64,000 bases of DNA, taken from the NCBI RefSeq assembly GCF_910589235.1, contig NC_060978.1:3548877-3612876 (forward strand). The letters are read 5' to 3'. Source of the DNA: Vespa crabro. Its lineage: Eukaryota > Arthropoda > Insecta > Hymenoptera > Vespidae. Positions 27,299 to 40,613 of the stretch are shown here, piece by piece; the stretch's first letter is position 1; every line of letters begins with the position of its first letter. A program made the position numbers and the translations under genes. The notes beneath the pieces were generated by a model. It was not told where the DNA came from. It did not search any database and worked only from the letters and a program-made list of their open reading frames with translations.

Positions 27299-29628
27299 GT
27301 AAGCGTTAAATTAATCGCTCGCGGAGTCCTTAATTTCTGGGCCGAGCTGGTAACTCGACTCGGTTCGAGTTTTTCCCGCGCCTTTCTCGTAATCATCGTC
27401 GTCATCGTCGACACGTTGCGTTGCGAGAAATAAATCGAGACGACGCGACTCCTCTCACGCAACGACGGTAATAAATCTAACGACGGTTTGAAACCGTGAC
27501 GAAGGCGAGTAAATCTTTCGTCACGCTAGAAAATCATTCGTTCGTATACGAAATATATCGATAAAGTATTTTTTCTTTTCTCCGTTCGATTAAACCACCC
27601 TTCTTATTCTTCGATGATTCCTATGGATTACCTCGAACCCGTTGGATGATAATATGACCGTAAATAATTACGTATATTTGAAAATTCAATAGAATTGCTT
27701 CTCTTGACTATTCACCTGAATAGAAAAAAGATTTGTCTAACGGTAATACTTCCGCTAGCCTACAATCCAGACAATTTATATGGCATCGGTGAGTAACGAG
27801 ACGCAACGAGCACGCTGTCTCGACCGATTATCCGGGTTAAGCCCACGGTAGAATTCCAAGATTCGATTTATCACCCCCGAAGTTGAAATAGAAGCTTGAG
27901 TTGGCTCGTGTCCTCGACCGTCACGTCGCGTCCGTTTACGTTACCGGACCGACCTTCGGTCACTTCTTATTTCTCCTTTCTGGCCTTTCTTTTAATCCTA
28001 ACTCTCCGTTTCACGGATGAACGTTTCTTTCTTCGAGAAAACCTCTAATCCATTGCCTTTCTAGTTCTTAACTGAAATATATTCCCAACCTTTCTCTATA
28101 AGAATCGTCTTGATTCTTGAGGAGAAACAATTGGAATCTTTCCCTATACTTCGATGAATTTTTATCTCAATCAAACATCGAACAATATTGTTATCTTCTT
28201 GAAAGTTCGATTGCTCGCTCCAATTAATTCCTAAGTACGCGTTCTATTGTCACGTTTCTGAGATCACCTCGCGTAAGCGGCAAGACAAGAACAACATCTC
28301 AAGACAAATGCTACTCGTATATCTATAAACACACTAACACGCGCGCGCGCGCAACAAGCAAAAGTTGACGCGTGCTCGGCTACCGAGGAAGATCTCTTCA
28401 TCTATTTCAGTGGATTGCCTTGTCGGAAGTATCACTCAACGGGACCTCTCTTCCTATTGTGATAAAACACGTGAAAGAGAGAGAGAATGAGAGTGAGCAA
28501 GACCGCGCTTCGTTTCTCTTTATCTTCTCTCTTCATTCGTGGCTTTGACTTTGGACAAGATATGAAAAAAACTTTACCGTTCTCGTTCGCTATTTGACCC
28601 TTTTTCCTTCCATCAAGAGGGATCGCGACTGTCTGATTCTGAATGCCCGTTTTTCAAGACGACCGAGAGTAGACAAAAGCGAACGTTTTATCTCTTCGAA
28701 GCACGCGTCGTGTCCGTGTCAAAAATAGTGAGAGTGAGAGAGTAGAAAAAGAGAACAAAAATGAGAGATAAAAAAATGGAAGAATTTAGCTCTCGTGGCC
28801 AATATCGCGTCTTAAATAATTTCATTCGGGTGAGCGGATACGTCGTTAAAATTTCACCGTTCGGTAGTTTTCGAGTAGCGGGAATAGATTTTAAATCGAC
28901 GATTTAAAGGGCACACTGTGCGTAAAGCTGCATAGGGTCGGCTTTGGAGACTACTGGTGCTCTCTCTCTCTCTCTCTACTATGACGATGGAGGGACGCTC
29001 TCGTTCCTCGATCTTTGTTTTTGAAGGACGAACTCGACGCCGGTGACAGCTGTCAACGGCGTCAAGACGCCGCGTGAAAAGAATTCTCACTCGCCCGTGC
29101 ACCCTCGTGCAACCTCGCGATATGGAACGAGAGAGAGAGAGAGAGAGAGAGAATCGCGAGCAATTTGTCAATTTTATGCACACTTCGCGAATAATGATCG
29201 AAAGTGGAACACGTGACCACGACGTACATTGTTCACCGACAATGGAATCGGATGTTTTGTCAAGCATAATAGAACGCGTGGCCTACGCGCTAATGAAAGG
29301 GTTGCACCTTTGAATACATCGACACACGCATATTTACGTACATATGTAGATGCGTATACGAAGCTCACAGAGGTGCTCCGGTTTGCCTAGCCCGTGCCCT
29401 TGTAATCTAAACGTTTTCTGCGTATCAGAGGACCGACGTGCTCGTCGCAACATTCCTATAGAGTTACTTTCCCTCTCTTAAAGTTCAGCTCGATGATAGC
29501 TAGCTATGCTCGAGGGATTTTAAAGACGAGTTTTTTAAAGTCTCCCTCGACGTTTGTGCGATTTTTTCTTTCTTTTTTGTCCTATACGTAGAATAATGAT
29601 ATCTCCTCGTTTTTATCTATACATACAT

Positions 29629-29683
<55 letters not shown>

Positions 29684-32600
29684 CGCTGTATCAATCGAAA
29701 CGCTAAACCATCGAAGTCAATGTCAGAACGTGGAATGTGTATAGCCTAAAATGGAAGGGCGTGGAACAATGGAAGGCTACACTCAGATCCAAAGTAAAAG
29801 TGCCACTGTCATTTGCGATCGCACGAATTGCTCTCTTACATGTACGATAGTTCTCTATGTGCGCGGTACTGAATAGAAGAAGACCAAAAGTACGATTGCA
29901 CTTGGTGTCATCGCCATTGAAAACTTTATTCTACGCTTTTGTACCTTCGGCCTTTTGGCGTGTTCGTTGATAACGACACATATTCCGATACATGTTGTGC
30001 GTTGACTTTGACGCGTTGCTTCAAAATCACTCATAAATCTAAAACAAAGTTATTTCGTCGATGTAATCGATAGATACCAACGATTGCTTTCCCGTTGCTC
30101 GTTTCGAATAAAAATGGGACGTTAGATAATAATCCTGTTTCCATTTCAGTTCATTTCCATTCAAACGAATATAGTTTCCATTCGATCGTTATTATTATTA
30201 GATATTATTTCTACCGAGATTCTCTCTCTGTCTCTGTCTCTTTAGGATGTCCGCGTATAAATGAGTTCCGGTAGTACGTAAAGCACGCGCGCCACGATTG
30301 GACTAGAATTTCGTTTCACGAGGTAGAGAGCTTTAAGCCAATAAAATATAGAATATCGCAAATACGGATCAATCACTGGCATCCGTAGAGACGTTCTATC
30401 ACCCAGCGTCGAGCGAATAAAGAGTAGTCAGCAACTTTTAACCGGAACTAAATATAGAAATTGCAAACTTTTCTTCTCTCTCATCGAGTACGTTTTAATC
30501 TTCCACGAGTACGTATTCGCTCGAAGCTCAGACTCAATTTAATCTCGGCGAGATGATTAAGGCCACGTTGATGGATATATACGGTGCAACGCTCGAAATT
30601 ATATTCATCGAAGTACCAAGTGGCAAGACAATGGAGTTTCTCCATTGACCGCGGAACGTAGCTAATTTCGCGAGTAAATAGCTACCGATGATCCTCAAAC
30701 CGGAAGGATAGGAAACGTATATGAAGGATATGAAACGTACCTTCCAAGATATATAATATCAAACTCGGAGGAGGTACGTGCAAGTTCCTTCCCGAAAAAC
30801 CACGAGAGTCGATAGTCTTGTAAGAAAAATCATTGTTTGCATCTAAGATTTCCGTAGTTTGCTAAATCCTCTCTAAAGAGAGAACTCCAAAGAGACGGGG
30901 AACGATGGGAGGCGGCCCAACAAATATTTGTTCGGTTCCGAGGAAAAGAGACGTACTCGTATCCTTGGGACATTCGAGAACGAGCTTCGACGGATAAACT
31001 TACTTTCCGATCAACGGATTTTAATACGCTACGTTATTCTCCAACATTTATACGCGCATCGATTGTATTATTAATTAAACTTTTGAGATTACGGTATTTA
31101 ATCGATGAAAATATGTCAGCAACGAATGCCGGCAAAGTCGAACTGGAAGAACGAACTGTCTTTTGAACCAGCAGGTCTCTGATAGATCACCGGCTATGCT
31201 TAGATTTAATTTTAAACGCGTCTCGCTCGGCAGACGTCACGACTTAACTGGAAGGTTTAGCCATCGTTGAGATTCCAAGCCGATTTATTTGCTTCCCCAG
31301 CGGGATCGTCTCTCCTCTGTCTCGGTTAAAGCGAACGAAACCGTCTGATTATCGTAGATTGCATTACAATGCGAGCGCTCGGCTAATAACTAAAACCTTT
31401 CGTCTCTCCCTTTTATTCTCTTCCCTTCGATCGAAGAAGAAGAAGAAGAAGAAGTGAAGGAGAAAGAGAAAGTATGCTTCGTTCGAGTAACAGACGTCCG
31501 AGTTTAGAAACATTTTAATTTCCCTTTGGCGCGCGAGACGCCGGTAGGACGTCAAGAGGAAAAAGAAAATTGATCGGAACGAGAAGGGTCCTTCGTACCG
31601 TTCTCTCGCACAGCCCTACAAATGCACGACGGAAAAGGGCGATCTCGCAAACGATACCTTTCGTTTACGAAGATCGTTTACGAAACGGCATATCCCTCTT
31701 CGCTCTATCCCCCGTCACGGTCTATCTCATTAGAAACTAAGAGAGAAGAACTGAAAAAAGAAAGAAAGAAAAAAAAGAAACTTCCTCTCGAACGATTAAT
31801 ACTCGATTAAACCGTTAAACCGTTCGGTCTTTAGGCGTCTACAACGAAGATCGTATCTTGATAGAGAAATTCGTTAAGGCAACATTTGTAATATAATTAC
31901 AGCGTTCGTCTCCCAGGCTTAATGACGATCTCACTTTTACAAGGATATCAGACAAGTTGCTTCGATAATCGGTCGAATCCCACGAGACGAAGAAGAAGAA
32001 GAAGAAGAAGAAGAAGAAGATGTCGCGACGTTCTTCGGTTAGCGTTATCTGAAAGAAAGGTAGATAGAGAAAGAGACGTGGCGAATTAGATAAGCATACG
32101 TCGCACGTTCGAGAGACTTTAAAAGCAAGAATCGTAAAGGCGCGTCTTCCGAACCGAGAGACTCTCGATTACTTATCAACGGACGAATGCCGGTAGGCAC
32201 TCGACGACGGACGGCAATAGTAACAGCAATAGAACCGTGGGCAGGCCGAGTCGTTTATTCGTGGATCATGAGTACCCACGTGGACGGCTTCATTCTTTCT
32301 CTCTTTCTTTTCCATCGTTTCGCCACGCAACCAGTCTCGCATGCACGCGAACTTGTAAAAGGATCGAGTTAAATGTCGAGGAGGTAAGTGCTCCTAGGTG
32401 AGAGAAAGACGTTTCTTTATCGATCGACTCGAAGAAAGGGATAGAAAAAAGGCGAGCAAAGAAGAAATGGAGAAACCGCATCGGTCGCCGCAATTACCAG
32501 TTACAGCTGTCCAGAGACGAGGACGAAGAGGAAGAAGAAGACTGGTAGATGCAACTAGGCACGTGGCGACTCTGTTCGAGAGTTATTCTTAGCTCGGACT

Positions 32601-33164
32601 TTGACGCGCTACCGCCTACCTGAGCTTCCTTTTGGAAAGAGAACAAAAGGCGCTTTTACGTCGAGCTAACCGAGAGAGAGAGAGAGAGAGAGAAATTATT
32701 TTCATCTTTCCTTTTTCCACTATTCGAAAACATTTTATTACATTGCGAGACACCGACGAAATGCCACGACTAAGACACAACAATAATTAAAACGATCCCA
32801 CATTTTTCTCGTCTTTACGAGTCTTAGATTACCCCCATCGAGATTTTATTATTTTAAGATAGATAATAACGTAGGATAGAAATTGTTTAACGATACTAGT
32901 AGGTAAAGAGAGATAATAAGGAAGAGGACCGCGACGCTGAAAACCTAAAATGGTCTCGCGAGCACGCCTCGTAATACCGGATCGTGACTTACACCGAGTT
33001 CTGGTCATTACCCGGCAAGTTTGAGCCAGAATGCATCGTGCATCTTGCGGATTACAGGGTAAATGTACCCTGAACATCGAATCCTCTATTTGCTCGTCGA
33101 TTCATAATTTTGCGCGAATTTATCGCCAAGCGTTCGTCGGATGTGGAAAGAAGGATGGAGGGGC

Positions 33165-33195
<31 letters not shown>

Positions 33196-36100
33196 GTCGG
33201 AGAGAAACAACATTCGGCACGATAAATGTAAGATTCTCGAACGTAGATAGATCCGAATTGATTCGAATGATTCCTCGATAGTAGTATTACCGAATATATC
33301 GGAGGCGTCAAATTGTATCAAGCTTTTCGCATATTTTTTTCAAGTTCCCTAACGTCGAGACCATAAGTCATCCCTCTCTGAGAAAGGTAAGCAAAAGGAC
33401 GAAGAAGCGACGGAAGAAGTCTTGTAGCCGACGAAACGTCGCAAACAAATTGGCCGGTTGCTTTGGACGGCCGCAGCTGTATACAGATATTCATAGCCAC
33501 TTGACCCGAATGCGAAGAGAACGTATCTCGTATCGTTCAGAGGATAGAGCTGCTCGGAGGGGGTTTCTTAGCCCAATAAAACGTGAAATACGGGGTGTAA
33601 GCCGCATTACCTATCTCTTTTCCGCGTCCAAACGACGCAGTGGCTGAGAATGCATTTCTCGGCTTTTGCTCTCTTTCTCTCTATAACATATTTCTTCTCG
33701 CCTTCCCCCCCCCCGCCCCGCCCCTCTCTCGTCGAAAAGGAAAAACGAGAGCGCACAGGAGGCTGCACGAACCGATGATTTTGGCGAATGGTGGAATCGT
33801 TGTCGGTGTGTTGTCGAAAATAAACGAGAAAAAACATTTCTTCATCGTACATAAAAGGAAAATAGATAGGTAGATAGATGGATAGCGAGAGACGATACGA
33901 GCTTTTGAAGGAAATAGAGTGTGGGCTGTACGAAGCTATCCCTTTCTTTCTTTTTTCGTTTTCTTTGTTTGCTTTTCGTTTCTTTTTATTTTAAACTTAG
34001 AATCCAGAAACACGTGCAACTCCTACGTATTAACGATCGAGCTCTGGTTGTTACGAGGTAACGAGCGTCGTGGTTAATAGCGAACGTTTTTTTCTTTTCT
34101 CCTTTTTTCTCAATATTCTCTTTGAAACGTTCGTCCGCCATCTGGTATCTCCGGCGAAATTCAGCGATCAACAAGAGGAGTAACGAGGGATGGAGATCAC
34201 GAAAGGACAACCGTGGGAGAGACGTCATTCGATTTTCGTTGGCTTACAATTTTGTCTTTTCTTTTTTACTACACAGACACAGATATCAGGCCTCTCTCTG
34301 CTAATGAAATCCGTTCTTGGAAGTTCTCGTCGTAAAAGTCGATAAAGAAGCTCGATGAGAAGAAGCATTCGGAGAATGAAAAATCCCAAGGAAGACGAGC
34401 ATTCATCGATATTAACCACGATCGATTCTATCTCCTGGTATTATTAATCGTCGAAAGAGAGTTTATATCTTTTTATTAACTGTAACCTACTTTTATTTCT
34501 TTCTTTCTTATTTTTATCTTTTTTCCTTTCGACAAAAATCGAGACAAAGCCAGAAGGAACGTAATTTTTCAATGGACGTTTGGCAAGTTTTGGACATTTT
34601 TATGAAAGTTTCTTTTTTCACACGATCTCTCTCCCTCTCCCTCTCTCTATTCATCTCTATTACTTTAATGCTATTAGTCTGAGCTATCCAACGTCGTAAC
34701 GCTGCCAACATTGTAACGTAATCGGAATAGCCGACGGTCATACTCGAGAGTCTGCATAATATCGACTTAATTAATCCGAGCGTTATATGGCACGGGAGAG
34801 AACGGCCGACGGCCGACTTAATCGCGATTTAAATGAAACAGCAGCGAGACAGAATTACGGACGCAGTGTTTGTTCGATTGAAAAGCGCCGTAGAATGACG
34901 CTCGGCGTAATTGCGAGAGTAGTAACGATTATTGAGCGTTTTATAATTGCTAAACTAACGATTCGCCGTCCAGCTCCAGAGATAAAAACGGCGATGAACG
35001 AATTCGGAGGAGATTGCGAGTGAGTCAGTGATGGGAGGGGGAGGGGGAGGGGAGAAAGTAAATGCACACGGCAGGCGGGCGCGGAACACGGCACGAGAGA
35101 GCAAATACAATCATGCGTCTGTCCTGTTCTGCAATTCCATCGTAATTTCGCGTAATTGCCTGGCGTGAATCAGTCTGGACGACGACGACGACGACGACGA
35201 CGACGAAGACGATGGAACGAACCGCATCGACGTATGCAACCGCAACGGAGAACATACGGATAAAGAAAATGTACGATATAATCCTCTCTCATTCTCTTAT
35301 TAGACAGTAGACCAGTATTGTATCCGACGAGTTTACGATTATTATCCTAAGGTTCGTTTCATTTCGAACGACTATTCTTCGTTTAAACGTCGACGTAATT
35401 GCCAGATGCAGACTTGCCGGTACGCTTATCTTCACTTTTATTCGAGCTAATATCGAAACTCGGGCGGAAAAATAAATAAAAACTCTTCTCGTTTAGCACG
35501 TTTAAATAACGTTGAGCTTTCTTGCAATGTCATTGTAATCTCTGGCGCTGGCTGCGCATGGATCAGACGAGACAGAGAGAGGGAATATCTGGTGTTTACA
35601 TCAGGGCCGATATATCGCACGCTTTACATGCAGAGACAAGCGCGCTTCTCCTCTACATCGAGTAAAAGAAGAAAAAAAAAAAAATGAGTGCCGAGAGTTA
35701 TCTCCTACTAACCTACACACATGTATCGTAGTGTGCATAGTATGCAATATACACTTTGCAATCTCTCGACCTGATTATTTTTACGTAATAAGAGCGTTCC
35801 TACGTTTAACGAACCCTCTTAGATCGTTCACATGTGTGCAGTATAAATGTGTGCGTATCGTTACATATATATTCAAAATTTATGATTTTCATAGCGGCGT
35901 CTATGAAGATCCTTCTCGAAATATACCTTCTATTTTAATTTTAGTCTTGGCTGGCGCTCTCGTCGAGTTAAACGCCGGATAGAAGAGGATGAAGCGTTTG
36001 GAACAACAATGACGTAACATTCTGACGAGTTTGTTGACTCTACACGTACGTACGTTCGTACATATGTACGTGCTCGGAATAAATCGATTTTGCCACGTCC

Positions 36101-39100
36101 TATGGTATAGACGTATTAATTCATGATAACCAACATTCGTAAATTCCATTGAAAGAATTTGTTGGAAGTTTCTCGAATCGAATTTCTATCGAGATCGTTT
36201 CAACGATCGACTCTCTCTCTGGTTTTCGCAGAGTCCTCTCATAAATCTGGTTAAAGGACGTCTCACGTAAAGAAGAAGGAAATCGTTCTATCCTTTCTTT
36301 ATGGGAGCGAATATTTATCGTGAAAATCGATAATTACATCGAGCTCCTCTTCAAAGCTTATAGGAGAGTGCAACGACTCGAAACGTTTCTCTTCTCTTGG
36401 CTCGAAGGCAGTCAGGAGCAAGCATCTCTTATTAAATCTCAGCTCGGAATTATTATTAAGAGCATACTACTATCGTTGCACCCGCGATCTTTCGGGGCGT
36501 ATATTTCACGTTTGCTTAGGGTTAATGCCTAAAGAAAACAGTACGTTTATCTTGTATCCATACTCGCTTGCTCGCACGCTTACGTATACTTAGCCATCGG
36601 TCGTTTGACACCAGTTACTGTAACGTTATACCTTCTGTTTCCAGAGAGTGTCTCTGGACGACTAACGCGATAACGTTCAACCATATTTACACTAATTTCC
36701 AGAAGCGAAGTAAACAGATACGCGAATCGGTTGTTTGTAATTTTCCTTTGAAATCGATCGACCTTGCGGAGTTCCCTAGCGTTTCCAGATTATTGATTTT
36801 GCTACGTTTTGCCGGGGCGTCGGCGGAGCTCTGCAAAACCTCCTGCAACGTGGAAAGATAAATTCCAGGGTGGGAGGGGGGAGGAAAAGGGAAGTGGGAG
36901 ATGCACGAAGGGAGAAAACGTGAGAAATCGCATCTGAGAGAGACCTCTCGAGCTTATCTACTATCTTGTCGGTTATTGAAAATCGGATGTCTCGTGCTCG
37001 CGTAACATCTGTGTAGGTAACCGCAAAAGAGAAAATCCGCGTACGCAGGAGGGAACGAAAAGAAAAAAGAAATAAAAAAAAATTGTACAAGATAGGAAAT
37101 ATAATCGACAGTAAGGCCGCACGAAAAATTAAAGAGGGAACGTAAAGAGGGAACAAAAGTTTCTAGTAATAACAGTTTGAATAACAATATATGGAAATCC
37201 ATATATTGTATTCAGCGAGCAAAAGACTGTAGATTTTCTTTAAAGAAATGTCACGAAATAAATGCAGAACCAGTGCGGAAGTGACTACTACACGTTCGAT
37301 AGATAGATACGCCCATACACTCGTTATCTCATTCATATCTCGAAATCCGACAATTTCTAGCGATTTGTATCTCTATTGAATAGCGTTCCACGGCCGAACG
37401 TAAGACGGAACGTAAGACGGAACGTAAGACGGAACGTAAGACGGAACGTACGAACGAACGTACGAACGAACGTACGAACGAACGTACGAAAGAACGTACG
37501 AAAGAACGTACGAAAGAACGTACGAAAGAACGTACGAAAGCGAACGTTTCACTCGGCTACGTACGGAAGCGAGGGAAATTTTGTCAGAGACTAAACCAGT
37601 CTCTCGTAAATCACGTTCAGGCGTGAACGGTACGACAGGCCGAGCGAGTGTTAGCATAATTCAACGGATAGCGTAGACGATATCTGAAAGAGAGAAGTCG
37701 CCGTACAGAGAGTACATATTCCGTATGATCGGACAAAGCTTCGAACGAGAAGCAATGAACGAAACGTGCTTCCTTTCTCTCTTTCATCGTCCGCGGATAT
37801 AATTTTCGTTCAAACTTTCGTACTCTCTTCGTCTCGAACGGACGGTAAATAAAGCAACGTGCCGCAGCGAACGATTTAGATAAACCTATTTTCAACTAGA
37901 CCGATAGAGTCGACCGCTTTCGTAGCACGGAAAGTTTACGCGTCTCGTTGAGAGCAGACAATTATCGTGAAACATCAAACGATTCACTGATTCGCCGCTA
38001 AGTCAACGTTCTCGTAACTCTTCCTTCGTAATCGCCTTTTTGATTCGTTGCGGATAGATAATAGCACGCATTTTTTTTTCTTCCTTCCTTCGTTCTAATC
38101 TATACAAAAGGGAGCACGAGGTATAATTTAGGAGAGAGGAAAGTATTCCGATAATACCGAGAGACTGTAAGTCCTTTACTCGCTATCGCAGGACTTGTTC
38201 TCCGAGAAGAAAGATAATACGGGATGGCCGAGCGATGTACGACGGTCTTCTAAGCGCCTACGATAGGGCTTATAATAATTTCTATTTTCGGTAAATGGAA
38301 AAGAGGTACGGGATGTTCTATCTCGAACGATATACAGAGAGGGAGAGAGAGAGAGAGAGAGATGGCACGACGAAGGTATCCTGCTAAGAAAAGATTTCTC
38401 TCTCTCTCTCTCGCTGACGAGAGAAAAATCTCCTTTGAGCAGAGAGAAACAATTTTTTCTCAAAGACACCGAGCGATCCTTGCGAAAGAAAACTCTCTCT
38501 CTCTCTCTCTCTCTATCCATCTTTTATCTTTATTTCCATCTCTAAGAGAATCCAATGTACTTTGCGAAAAAATAGTTGCTTCAAGGATCTTTGGATTTTC
38601 ATTTCATAAAAGTCGAAAGAAAATTGTAAAAGATTTCAGGTCAGTGAGAAAAAGCATCTCGAAAAGTTTCTAGCGAGATATTTAAATGGAATCTTTTGAA
38701 ATTTCAGGTGACAACGGTACCGGACGAAGCCGTGGACAGCTTTAAAATGCCCAGAGCTTCCGTGGTACATATGACGTCGACGGCAACGAGACCACAGCAC
38801 ATGTCGCAGGTACTAACACGTTCGTTCAATTTATACGAGATACATGCATACTACATTCTAAGACGCAATCACAATGGAACGTCGCATAACCTACGGCCAC
38901 TCGCTAAACTTTCCTTCCATTCGTTCTACGTTTTAACATTCTCGAGAAGCTACGAACGCAAAAGGGCCTGCATAAATACTCGAAGGTACCTTCCACGTGT
39001 AGACTTTTTCAAAACGGACAAACGAAGAGGAAAACTACTAGCTTGCATGGATTACTCCGTGACTTTGCTTCTTCTTCCGTTCTGTCTCGTAGGTAGGTAA

Positions 39101-39672
39101 CGACTGAATGTAAGTTCGCACGAATCGTAAAGTCGAAGGTGTACGAGCAAGAGATACGAACGAATTGTAAAAGAAAGAAAAAAAGTAAATAAATAAAGAG
39201 AAACTATACGATATCGTTCCTCTGCTGGATCGTTCTGAAATTGTTATCTTAACCGAGATCGCTTTTTTTCTTTGTTTTCTTTCTTTCCTTTTTCTTTTAC
39301 CTTGCTCGTATATTCGCGTGGGTAAAATTTCGAAAGATCGTACGAGATCTTACGACTACGGATCTTGTTCAGTTGACACGGACTTGCGTAAGCAGGTCTA
39401 CCGCTGAATGGGATCTTTTAGAGATCTATTATCGGTTAGAGTTAAATCGGTCGATCGTACTTTAACGTGATTCATCGAACGGAGACACCGTAGGACGCCG
39501 TGTACTTTCATATATTCGCGTGTCAACTGTGTTAGCTCGCATTAAAACTTATATCCCGGCGAAATTCAACGAGAAGATTAGGTCCTGGAAGCCTTCGAGA
39601 TCGAACGACCAGCGAATAATGGAAAAAATTTTCATCGGCGCTGTACTTGAACTTTTCTTGGCGTGTTCCTAA

Positions 39673-39726
<54 letters not shown>

Positions 39727-40575
39727 GATCGGACGTCCGAGGATTTTCGAATAATCCGAATCGAGCTTATAGAGGGAAGCTTACTTTCTTGGCACGCGGC
39801 CATATTGATATGCAAATACGGGAGGGATAGCGGAGCTTAATTGAGTGGTTCGGCTTAAAATGCATATCGAGTAGTAGCATGGGCGTCCGTTTTCCTGCGC
39901 AAAGCCCTTCGACCAGACTTTGTCTCACGTTGCCCGTAATCTTTGAGAGACCATTCAAGAATTTCTTAAACGCCTACTCTCTTCTTTACTGGACTCTACT
40001 CTTTGCTCGCACGCACTTTATATAACTTGGCGAGCCGAATTTTCTATCGATCGTCACTGTTTTCTCCTCTTTCTTAGTTTTTTTTTTTTTCTTTTTTTTC
40101 TTTTTTTCTTTTTTTCGACGAAAGACTCGACGAGATCGAATGACCGAATCATAGTTAATAATGCTTCCTCAGAACTATGTACCACGAACTCGTTCGAAGC
40201 CACACATCCTTGTACTTGGAAAGTGCACCGAGAGTATTCAGACTCGACTCCATGCAAACGAGCTTTTAACGTTCAGCTGCGCCGCATAAGAAGAAACGAC
40301 GACGGTCAGAGAAACGTAGTACGGAACGAGGATTTTCTTCGAAAATGTCGACCTTCCTTTTTACCAAACGTTTTATCTGCCACACGGAAAATCGTTTAAC
40401 GTTCTTCAAAAATTTCTTGCCTCTAAACGTTCGCCTAGAACTAACGACCGATTCGTTCCGGCTTCCCGCATGCTCGCACGATTGCGAACACGAGCAAGCA
40501 ACGCCTTTTACATTTTTCTTTTCTCTCCACGTACGTACGTGTTCTCCAAACTTTTTTCATGAAAATAACTCGACA

Positions 40576-40613
<38 letters not shown>

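Larger units (their letters stand above)
27299..38707 (+). other. Sugar porter intron 1 (11.4 kb)
   Basis: It begins GTAAGC and ends TTTCAG. It holds an (AT)n run at 29641-29681, (GAA)n at 31988-32020, a GA tract with a G12 run near 33171-33196, (GAC)n at 35178-35206, a 12-bp minisatellite at 37396-37539 and a perfect hairpin at 37184-37209. I see no other gene in it. Long first introns of insect genes commonly carry enhancers, but none can be pointed to from sequence alone. Confidence 0.55.

Noticed and set aside
29895..29905. ATTGCACTTGG, a miR-92 family seed
   Set aside because: The bases after the seed differ from miR-92 and no complementary arm for a precursor hairpin is visible nearby.
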